DNA of 56,984 nucleotides from Chthonomonas calidirosea (GTDB lineage: Bacteria > Armatimonadota > Chthonomonadetes > Chthonomonadales > Chthonomonadaceae). The position numbers were made by a program, and so were the translations under genes. The stretch lies in NCBI GenBank assembly GCA_945878775.1, contig CAMCUQ010000002.1, positions 1 to 56,984 on the forward strand, in the 5' to 3' direction. Position 1 is the stretch's first letter. Each line of letters starts with the position of its first letter. A model generated the notes under the pieces. That model saw only the letters and a program-made list of their open reading frames with translations. It did not search any database and was not told the DNA's origin. This document shows, piece by piece, positions 43,452-50,559 of the stretch.

Positions 43452-44156
43452 TTATTTCGGGTGTGCCACGGGAACATCATGCGCGATACGCCCATCTATA
43501 ACCGAAATGATTCTATCCGTCCGTTCGGCAAGGTTGGGATCGTGCGTAACGATAAGAAAAGTGGTTCCATCCTTTAGATTGAAGTCGCGCATGAGGGCAA
43601 AAACCTCGTTACTGTTCTCGGTATCGAGGTTCCCTGTCGGCTCATCGGCAAGAACGAGAGGCTTTCTGCCCGCCAAGGCACGCGCAATGGCAACACGCTG
43701 TTGCTGCCCACCAGAGATGTCTGTTGCCCGATTATTCATCCTATCCTTCAAGCCAACACGCTCTAAGAGTTCTATCGCCTCCTTGCGCTCTTGGCGTGTG
43801 GGCGCACCATGCGCCACCGAGAACGGCATCAAGACATTCTCAAGTGCAGTAAAGTCGGGAAGAAGATAGTGAAACTGAAAAATGAAACCGAGATACCTGC
43901 GCCGTAGTCGCGCCAACCCCTCATCATCCAGCCCACTCAGAGTCTCTCCTCCGATCTTCACTGCCCCCTCAGTCGGCTTATCCAATGCTCCTATTAGGTT
44001 GAGAAGCGTACTTTTGCCAGAACCAGAGGGTCCAATTATCGCGGCAAACTCTCCTTGCTGAACCGTAAAAGTGACGTCGGTGAGTACCCGCGTCTGTATT
44101 TTGGTTCCATATACCTTTCCGACCTTCTCCATCTGTACAATAGGGGTATCAGCCAT
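43452..44156 (-). CDS. ABC transporter ATP-binding protein (LolD/MacB type)
   Basis: A 234-aa ATPase with Walker A GPSGSGKST near 42-50, signature LDISGGQQQR-like (ATDISGGQQQRVAIARAL) and Walker B LVLADEPTGNLD. The features match the LolD/MacB/FtsE subgroup, which drives mechanotransmission rather than classical transport. The ATG at 44156 overlaps the permease stop by 8 bp and has GAGG 9 nt upstream. It works with the permease at 44149-45387 and the adaptor at 45384-46925. Confidence 0.92.
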   Translation of the reverse strand: MADTPIVQMEKVGKVYGTKIQTRVLTDVTFTVQQGEFAAIIGPSGSGKSTLLNLIGALDKPTEGAVKIGGETLSGLDDEGLARLRRRYLGFIFQFHYLLPDFTALENVLMPFSVAHGAPTRQERKEAIELLERVGLKDRMNNRATDISGGQQQRVAIARALAGRKPLVLADEPTGNLDTENSNEVFALMRDFNLKDGTTFLIVTHDPNLAERTDRIISVIDGRIAHDVPVAHPK

Positions 44157-45387
44157 ATCGGATGACCTCAACAGGATCGAGTTTGGCGGCTCTGCGTGCA
44201 GGCGCGATGCTCGCCACAACCCCCACAACCACTGCCGCCACTATCGCCTGAATAATATAGAGGGGAATAATCTTGATGGGGAACAGTTGCCCTGGGGAGG
44301 TCATGTTATCTCCCGGTATCTGCATGAGTGCCCAGCAGAGACTCACCCCGAATGCGGTACCTACCAACGAACCGATAAGCCCTGTAAGCAAGCCTTGGAT
44401 CATGAAAATCAGCATAATACTGCGTGTGCGTGCGCCCATGCTCTTGAGAATCCCTATCTCGCGTGACTTCTGTACCACAGAAACCACCAACACAGAGGCG
44501 ATACCAAAGGCAACGGCAAGCATCATGAAGGTTCGGATGAGCGCGTTCGAGCCATTCTGCGCCTGAATTGCGCTCAGGAACTCCTTTTGCTGACGCATCC
44601 ACGACTGCGATTTCAATCCTGTCACGGCTCCCAATCGATCCGCGATAGTGTTCGCCTCATAGATTTCAAGCACCTTCATCTCAATCGCATTGATATATCC
44701 CACAAGTTCGAGTAGCCGTTGTGCATTGGTGAGGGAAACATAGAAAGAGCGAAGGTTTATCTCGTTGATCCCAACATCGAATATTCCCATAACTGTAAAA
44801 ACAAGCTCCACTCCTTTGCCAGAACGGGTACGAATCTTGTCTTTCAAGCTTATCCCCAACTCTTTCGCCAACTCCACCCCCACAACGCAGTTCTGCCCGC
44901 TCACATCGTAGATACCTGCCACCATGCGCGTTCTCAAATCGGTGATCTTATTGGCACGTTCGGGTATCACTCCTCGAAAGGTGATGGGCAGAACCTGATT
45001 GCCTTTAATCACGAAGCCCGCGCCAGAAGCCGTGGGCGAGACGACCGTAATGGCAGGGTCTCTGTCCAGATGCTCTACCAACGGCTTCCATTCACCGATC
45101 CGCGCAGCTCTCTGCCCCGACTTCTCAACTCGCTCTAAAAGCAGACTCTCTTTGCCATCGGCAGAAAAAACTTTGCCCATTGAGCGCGGGACACTCTCTT
45201 TTGGCTCAAGACTGACCGCAGCAAGAGAGCCAATGATCCGCGTGATTAACCCCTCTTGCACCCCCCCAATGAGGCAAGCAATAAAAATAGACACCGCAAC
45301 CCCAACGGAGACTCCCAAAATGGTTAGCACAGACTGCATTCCGCCACTTCGAAAATAGCGCAGGGCAATACTCACCTCAAACCTCAT
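44149..45387 (-). CDS. ABC permease of the MacB/LolC (FtsX) family
   Basis: A 412-aa membrane protein with one N-terminal helix (about 18-40), a ~230-residue extracytoplasmic domain and three C-terminal helices (about 280-300, 325-350, 375-400), the FtsX/MacB layout. The FtsX core shows SREIGILKSMGARTRSI and ends with the typical PARRAAKLDPVEVIRYG. It overlaps the adaptor gene by 4 bp (ATGA). With the ATPase it likely exports a substrate or lipoprotein across the envelope. No TolC-like outer-membrane gene is in the window. Confidence 0.9.
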   Translation of the reverse strand: MRFEVSIALRYFRSGGMQSVLTILGVSVGVAVSIFIACLIGGVQEGLITRIIGSLAAVSLEPKESVPRSMGKVFSADGKESLLLERVEKSGQRAARIGEWKPLVEHLDRDPAITVVSPTASGAGFVIKGNQVLPITFRGVIPERANKITDLRTRMVAGIYDVSGQNCVVGVELAKELGISLKDKIRTRSGKGVELVFTVMGIFDVGINEINLRSFYVSLTNAQRLLELVGYINAIEMKVLEIYEANTIADRLGAVTGLKSQSWMRQQKEFLSAIQAQNGSNALIRTFMMLAVAFGIASVLVVSVVQKSREIGILKSMGARTRSIMLIFMIQGLLTGLIGSLVGTAFGVSLCWALMQIPGDNMTSPGQLFPIKIIPLYIIQAIVAAVVVGVVASIAPARRAAKLDPVEVIRYG

Positions 45388-46925
45388 CGACGAGCCTCCA
45401 CCTTAGCGGGGACAAAGTTTGCCTTTTGTCCAACCTGTGCCGATTGGGGACGCACAAGCACCGAATCTCCTTCTCCCACCCCTTTTAGAACCACTACTTG
45501 CCCCACTTCACCCGTTTGAATAGAGATTTGTTTTTCCTTGACCTCTCCGCCTTCCGAGTAGCGAATACGGGGATCGCCCTCTGGATCAAGAACGGTTTCA
45601 CGAGGAAGCGTCAGCGCATTCTTATACACATGGGCAACAATATTCACGCTCACGGTAAGGCGAGGTAGAAGTTGCGGTGGAACCGTCTCCAGTTTTACCC
45701 GAAGCTCCACGGTTCCCCGTTCACTATTTGCCGTGGGAACAATCTCATCAATGACGCCCTCTAGCTTCATTTCGGGATAGGCGTCGGGAACCACTCGCGC
45801 TCGAAGCCCGGCACGTAGCTCTTGCAGATTTGCCTCATCAACATCCACACGAATACGCAGGTTCTTCGGCTCAACAATGGAAAGGAGAACTTTCCCCGGA
45901 CTGACCGTCTCTCCCGCCTCCACTTGCCGTTCGGTGACAACCCCGTCCACGGGGGAGAAGAGAACGGTACGACTTAACTGCGACTGTGTTTGCTCAAAAT
46001 CCGCCTTTGCCCGCAGAAGATCGGCTTCTGCGGCAAGAACCGTCGCTTTGCCTGCCTCCCGTTCTGTTTGCGCCGAAGTCAAGTTCAAACGCAATGCAGT
46101 ACGGTTTCGATAGGCTAGCTCCGCATTCCGAAGCATCACCTCAGCCCCCTTCACGCTCGCTTCCGCCTCTCTCAAGCTGGCTTCTGCTTGCCGCACATCT
46201 TCGGTACGAGGCTCCGCGAGTTGGCTCATATCCTCACGTGCAGAGTTGACGGCTTCAAACGCGATTTCGTGATTGGTTCGGGCAAGATCACGCGCCTCTT
46301 GTGACACGGCTCCCTGCCGGAAGAGGCTTTCGGTGCGATTGAGAGCGAGTGTTTGATAGCGCAGTTGCGATTCGGCACGACGAAGATTCGCAGCAGCCGA
46401 GCGCACTGCCTGACTCTTTGCCCCTTCGCGTGTTCGTGCCAATGCCTCCCGCGACTGAACAACACGCTCTTTGGCGGTCTTGACGTTTGTCGCCATGCTA
46501 TCGCGTTGGTTCTTCAGCTCAGTACTATCCGAGAGGCTTTGGTTTACCAAGACTAAAGACCTATCTGCCCCCAATACCTGAGTTCTCGCACGAACAAGGT
46601 TTGCTTCCGCCTGTTTCACTTGAGCACTTGCGCGCGAAACCGCTGCTCTAAGCTCCCTATCGTCTAGCTCGGCAAGCGTTTGCCCACGCTTCACCTTGCC
46701 TCCTTTGTCCACCAGAACCCGTTTGACGAGAATACCGTTGATTTGGGTGGAGATATTGGCACTTGCAATCGCCTCCACTTGTCCAGTCACGGCTAAGGTT
46801 CGCACGACATCTTGTCGTTTGGGATGAACAATCTCAAACATAGTGGGTGCATTACGACGATTCGCAATGACGCCCACTACAATGAGGAGGACTACGAAGG
46901 GAATAACTCGAACCAGTTTTGCCAT
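45384..46925 (-). CDS. Periplasmic adaptor (HlyD/MacA-type membrane fusion protein)
   Basis: A 513-aa protein with an N-terminal anchor (about 5-22), a lipoyl/barrel-sandwich half motif (ANISTQINGILVKRVLVDKG), a very long coiled-coil hairpin (about 90-310, rich in Ala, Glu, Arg, Gln), the second lipoyl half (FSPVDGVVTERQVEAGETV) and a beta-barrel plus membrane-proximal end. It is the first gene of the operon adaptor-permease-ATPase-YkgJ. The long hairpin suggests it bridges a wide periplasm to a TolC-like channel encoded elsewhere. AAGGA lies 12 nt before the ATG. Confidence 0.9.
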   Translation of the reverse strand: MAKLVRVIPFVVLLIVVGVIANRRNAPTMFEIVHPKRQDVVRTLAVTGQVEAIASANISTQINGILVKRVLVDKGGKVKRGQTLAELDDRELRAAVSRASAQVKQAEANLVRARTQVLGADRSLVLVNQSLSDSTELKNQRDSMATNVKTAKERVVQSREALARTREGAKSQAVRSAAANLRRAESQLRYQTLALNRTESLFRQGAVSQEARDLARTNHEIAFEAVNSAREDMSQLAEPRTEDVRQAEASLREAEASVKGAEVMLRNAELAYRNRTALRLNLTSAQTEREAGKATVLAAEADLLRAKADFEQTQSQLSRTVLFSPVDGVVTERQVEAGETVSPGKVLLSIVEPKNLRIRVDVDEANLQELRAGLRARVVPDAYPEMKLEGVIDEIVPTANSERGTVELRVKLETVPPQLLPRLTVSVNIVAHVYKNALTLPRETVLDPEGDPRIRYSEGGEVKEKQISIQTGEVGQVVVLKGVGEGDSVLVRPQSAQVGQKANFVPAKVEARR

Positions 46926-46958
46926 GAATATTGCGTTTCCTTATGCGAATAGTCCACT

Positions 46959-46967
46959 CTCTAACCC
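46959..46967. repeat. Target-site duplication, left copy (CTCTAACCC)
   Basis: The nine bases CTCTAACCC directly precede the left inverted repeat of the MITE and recur directly after its right inverted repeat at 47167-47175. Confidence 0.8.
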
Positions 46968-47166
46968 CATCAGTCACAAGTTAAGGGTTTTTGAGATAGA
47001 AAAGCATTCTTTGTCTACTACTATGAGGTCGCGAATAGGGTGTCTCGCAGAAAGTGGTTTCTCGCCCCTATCTCAAACCTGTTTGCAAAAGTAAAAAATT
47101 GCCCCTTTGAAATAGTAGACAAAGTTTTCGCTCTAATCTCATTTCGGGCTTAACTTGTGACTGATG
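46968..47166. mobile_element. 199-bp miniature inverted-repeat transposable element
   Basis: The two ends are inverted copies: the outer 18 bp (CATCAGTCACAAGTTAAG) are identical, and further homologous blocks (GAGAT, CTTTGTCTACTA) extend each arm to about 53 nt (46968-47020 and 47113-47166). The centre can fold further. There is no coding capacity. A 9-bp direct repeat (CTCTAACCC) flanks it on both sides, so it moved by transposition. It needs a transposase from a related full-length IS elsewhere; the 9-bp duplication is compatible with IS4-like and some other families, and the family is not assigned. Confidence 0.85.
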
Positions 47167-47175
47167 CTCTAACCC
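47167..47175. repeat. Target-site duplication, right copy (CTCTAACCC)
   Basis: Second copy of the MITE's duplication. It contains the stop codon (TAG, 47169-47171, minus) of the aldo/keto reductase gene. Confidence 0.8.
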
Positions 47176-48029
47176 GTATATGCAAAGATCGGCTTGAGCG
47201 ACTGTGCATATCCCTGAAGCTCTTTTGCCTCTTCTGCCGTGATCGGTGTGAACCTACTTGCAAACTCGACAGCCCAGCGCACCAGCCTCTCATCACCGGG
47301 AGGAACTGCCGCCGTAATCGGTTGGGAGAGTGTGAAGCGAAGTGCCAACTCCGACCAGTGCGGATCGGTTATCGGCTCATACCAACAATGGGGATAATCT
47401 CGCGTGGCATCTGGCTTCCAGTGCGTCTTTGCCATCGCCTTGAGTGCCAGACGCGCCACCCCATGCTCCTGCGCTTTCGCAATGATCTGAGGATCAAAAT
47501 TGCCCTCATAAAAGGTGACAAAGTTGATCGGGAAGAGCGCCGAATCAAAATCAAAATGCTCCATTGCGTAGAAAGCCGCCTCCACGCTATGGGCACTAAA
47601 CCCCAGGTGCTTGACTAGCCCTTTCTCCCGCGCCTCGATAAACACCTCCATTGCGCCACCGGGTGCAAAGACCGTCTCCATCTCCTCCAAAGTGGTTATC
47701 GCATGGAGTTGATAAAGGTCAAAATAGTCGGTTTTCAGGTGCTTTAATGAGCGGTGCAATTCCGCTTCAGCGGCGTCACGAGTGCGCATCCCCGTTTTGC
47801 AGGCGACGAATACAGAGTCACGTTTGCCTTCCAAGGCGCCCCCCAAACGAATCTCGGTCTCCTGCTCACTCCCATAACTCGGTGCAACATCGAAATAGTT
47901 GACTCCGAGATCAATCATCTCTGCAACAAGGGCATTCGCCTCAGCTTGAGTCTTTTGTACCAATGCCACGCCCCCAAAGCCTACGATTGAAAGCTCGGCT
48001 CCCGTGCGTCCCAATATCCTTCTTTCCAT
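47169..48029 (-). CDS. Aldo/keto reductase
   Basis: A 286-aa NADPH-dependent oxidoreductase: Asp and Tyr in NYFDVAPSYG (near 46-55), Lys in VACKTG (near 76) and His in YQLHAI (near 109). The tetrad is complete. AAGGA sits 6 nt before the ATG at 48029; an upstream frame to 48128 has no ribosome site. The stop codon lies within the MITE's target duplication, so the insertion left the protein intact but replaced its downstream region. It is not closely related to the reductase at 24085-25062. Confidence 0.88.
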   Translation of the reverse strand: MERRILGRTGAELSIVGFGGVALVQKTQAEANALVAEMIDLGVNYFDVAPSYGSEQETEIRLGGALEGKRDSVFVACKTGMRTRDAAEAELHRSLKHLKTDYFDLYQLHAITTLEEMETVFAPGGAMEVFIEAREKGLVKHLGFSAHSVEAAFYAMEHFDFDSALFPINFVTFYEGNFDPQIIAKAQEHGVARLALKAMAKTHWKPDATRDYPHCWYEPITDPHWSELALRFTLSQPITAAVPPGDERLVRWAVEFASRFTPITAEEAKELQGYAQSLKPIFAYTG

Positions 48030-48135
48030 CTTTGATCCTTTCGTAAAAGAGTGCCATAATGTGATATCGAACTCTTTCTTGTTTCTCCTCTCTTGGATTC
48101 CCGATAAGGGTGCGAGATTCCTGCCCAAAGGCGGG

Positions 48136-48141
48136 TAGAAT
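48136..48141 (+). promoter_or_regulatory. TAGAAT -10 box before nth
   Basis: GGGTAGAAT ends 6 nt before an ATG at 48148 that opens a six-codon ORF, so transcription would start at or beside that ATG. No -35 is apparent. Confidence 0.45.
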
Positions 48142-48147
48142 CAAAAA

Positions 48148-48168
48148 ATGAGAGGAAACCGAGATTGA
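48148..48168 (+). CDS. Possible leaderless minicistron before nth
   Basis: ATG to TGA encodes MRGNRD. Its stop codon (48166-48168) overlaps the TTG start of nth (48165-48167), and its AGAGG bases are the ribosome site of nth. It may couple leaderless initiation to nth translation, or may simply be a very short 5' leader. Confidence 0.3.
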   Translation: MRGNRD

Positions 48169-48836
48169 CAGATTTTGCCTACACACAAGCGATTATGGAG
48201 GCTCTCGAAGCCCTCTACGGGGAAGCACACTGGTCTCCACGCTTCGACCCGATGGAGGAATTAGTCTCCTGCATTCTGTCACAGCACACTTCAGATGTGA
48301 ACTCCTTGCGGGCATTTGCGAATCTACAGCGGCGTTATCCGACATGGCAGGCAGTGGTTCAGGCTCCCACAGAGGAGCTTGCCGACACTATTCGCTCTGG
48401 TGGTTTGGCAGATACGAAGGCTGCCCGAATCCAAAACGTTCTGCGTCAGATTCACCAGTCTCAGGGAGAATATTCGCTCCATAACCTCAACGATCTCGCA
48501 GATTCCGAGGCACGAAAATACCTCATGTCGCTTCCCGGTGTGGGACCAAAGACGGCAGCAATCGTTCTTTGCTTTGCGATGGGACGTCCGGTCATCCCTG
48601 TTGATACCCATATCTTTCGCGTTGCATGGCGATTGGGTCTCATCGAAAAACGGATTGGAGAGGCGAAGGCGCACGATGCGCTACAGGCGCAAGTCGCCCC
48701 AGAATCGGTCTTTCGGTTCCATGTCGCACTCATCACGCACGGTAGGCGCATCTGCAAGGCTCTAAACCCGCGCTGTTCCGAGTGTCCGGTGAAAGAGGTC
48801 TGTTTTACGTATCGTGAAAGTGACGCCGTTCGCTAA
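48165..48836 (+). CDS. nth: Endonuclease III (DNA glycosylase/AP lyase)
   Basis: A 223-aa base-excision repair enzyme. The helix-hairpin-helix LPGVGPKTA carries the catalytic Lys129, and the active Asp147 lies in PVDTHIFRVAWRLG. The C-terminal 4Fe-4S loop is complete: Cys197, 204, 207, 213 (C-x6-C-x2-C-x5-C). Starts at TTG 48165 with AGAGG 9 nt upstream; the next ATG (48195) would remove ten residues. Confidence 0.92.
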   Translation: MTDFAYTQAIMEALEALYGEAHWSPRFDPMEELVSCILSQHTSDVNSLRAFANLQRRYPTWQAVVQAPTEELADTIRSGGLADTKAARIQNVLRQIHQSQGEYSLHNLNDLADSEARKYLMSLPGVGPKTAAIVLCFAMGRPVIPVDTHIFRVAWRLGLIEKRIGEAKAHDALQAQVAPESVFRFHVALITHGRRICKALNPRCSECPVKEVCFTYRESDAVR

Positions 48837-48935
48837 GAACATGTAAACCTTCTCACACAGGCAGGAACTTCGCGAAACCGCGCCTAACTGCATTAGTAGT
48901 GTTGGTTATACACAGAGGAAACCTCAAAGCACCCT

Positions 48936-50396
48936 ATGTCTGTTTTTACAGAGATTCGCAACCAAGTACCCACAGGAGTAGTCACTCTACTCTTCACCGA
49001 CATCTCCGGTTCGTCCCGATTATGGGAGACGCATGGAGACGCCTTTATCTCGGTATGGCAGACGCACGATGCCCTCATGCACCACACCATACGCAGATTT
49101 GGCGGTTATGTGGTGAAGACTGAAGGGGACGCCTTTATGGTCGCCTTCTCCGATGCAAAGGCGGCTCTCTATTGTGCCATCTTTGCTCAGGTCGCCCTCA
49201 TGCACTACCCTTGGCCCCAAGATGTGGGTATTCCGCGTGTCCGTATGGGCTTACACACAGGCTCCCCCTTTATTCAGAACAACGACTATTTCGGTCCGAC
49301 CGTGAATCGTGCTGCCTATATCTGCGCCAAAGCCGTGGGGGGACAGATCATCATCTCCTCAGAGGCACAAGAATCGATAGCAGATCGCGCCGATGCCAAG
49401 ATTCGCTTCGATTTTCTAGGCGAAATCCCCCTCAAAGGCGAGAGTATGCCCCAACGCGTCTTTCAGGTCACCCACCCTGGAATGAAAGAGGTGGAGCGAG
49501 CAAATGCCACAGGAAGCGCCTCTGTCAGAACCTGTATGGTGGGTCATTCCCGTGGGCTAGAGATGATCGCGTCGTTCCTTTCAATGGGTGACAAGCCTAT
49601 CTTGAGCGTTATGGGTTCGACGGGCGTTGGACGTGCAAAAGTACGGATGGAGAACGGAGACTTCAAACCAGAGTGGTTTCCAGAGGGAGTCTGGTATGCC
49701 TGTCTCAGCGCAGCAAAAAATATTCAAGAGGCGGCGATGGAGGTCGCTTTCGCACTGAACTTGCCCTTCGCTTCAGCAGATTCCGTCATCACAGAGCTTC
49801 GCGCGTGGCTCTCCGATCAGCGTGCTTTGTTGATCCTAGACGATGTTAGCCCTTCGCCTATGGTCGATTGCCTCGTGAGAGAGTTACTCTCTGGTGCAGA
49901 GACCCTCAAATGTATCGCAACGTCTAGCCGTTCCATGCAGGTCAAGGGCTCGGTAACTCCGCCCTTAGTAAATTTCCCCACCATGCCCGAGCCGAAACCT
50001 ATCGTAAAGGAAGAGCGGATTCCGTTGCCCAAAGAGGCTCCAATACCACAATATGTCTCGCCCTTCGCCTCCGCCATTCCCACAGAAGCGATGAACCTCC
50101 GCATGAGCGCACAGAATCGGGAGCAGGCAGAACGACTACTCAAAAACTTGGAGGAGCCAATCGTCTCCCCCGTTCCGCCTTCGAATCCTATGCAACACTG
50201 GATCGATCCGCTACGCCCATTCGTCAATAACACCTTCGGCTCCGAGCAATTCAGAAATCGGCTAAAAAATCAAACGCAACGCGTTCTAGCAACAAGTAGT
50301 GAAGTCGCCAAAAACCTGATCTCTGGGATAGGGCAGATCGTACAGTCTGCGGGAGAGTCCCGCGCCGACCATCCTGACATCAAAACAACCCCTTAG
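48936..50396 (+). CDS. Class III cyclase with degenerate STAND domain
   Basis: A 486-aa paralogue of the 880-aa sensor at 18618-21260. The cyclase domain (1-180) keeps metal Asp22 (FTDISGS) and Asp65 (KTEGDAF), Lys61 and Asn124, but the transition-state arginine is replaced by Tyr128 (VNRAAYI). The STAND region that follows has lost the P-loop: GSTGVGRAK at 227-235, with Arg in the lysine position, while a Walker B-like RALLILDD remains near 293. The C-terminal third is Pro/Ser-rich with no TPRs. It may be a regulatory pseudo-cyclase. It lies directly before the Hsp70-TPR gene. Confidence 0.82.
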   Translation: MSVFTEIRNQVPTGVVTLLFTDISGSSRLWETHGDAFISVWQTHDALMHHTIRRFGGYVVKTEGDAFMVAFSDAKAALYCAIFAQVALMHYPWPQDVGIPRVRMGLHTGSPFIQNNDYFGPTVNRAAYICAKAVGGQIIISSEAQESIADRADAKIRFDFLGEIPLKGESMPQRVFQVTHPGMKEVERANATGSASVRTCMVGHSRGLEMIASFLSMGDKPILSVMGSTGVGRAKVRMENGDFKPEWFPEGVWYACLSAAKNIQEAAMEVAFALNLPFASADSVITELRAWLSDQRALLILDDVSPSPMVDCLVRELLSGAETLKCIATSSRSMQVKGSVTPPLVNFPTMPEPKPIVKEERIPLPKEAPIPQYVSPFASAIPTEAMNLRMSAQNREQAERLLKNLEEPIVSPVPPSNPMQHWIDPLRPFVNNTFGSEQFRNRLKNQTQRVLATSSEVAKNLISGIGQIVQSAGESRADHPDIKTTP

Positions 50397-50559
50397 CACA
50401 AAGATTCTGCCTCTCTTCTTCCCTTGCCATGCCCCGAATCTACCCCTTTGTAGGTTGCTATTCATAACCCTCACAAAATCTATGCAGGAGAGTTCCTTCT
50501 TCATGCAGAATAGTGGCAAAACATTCGCCCACGAATAATTACAAAGGAGCGGAAGAGAC

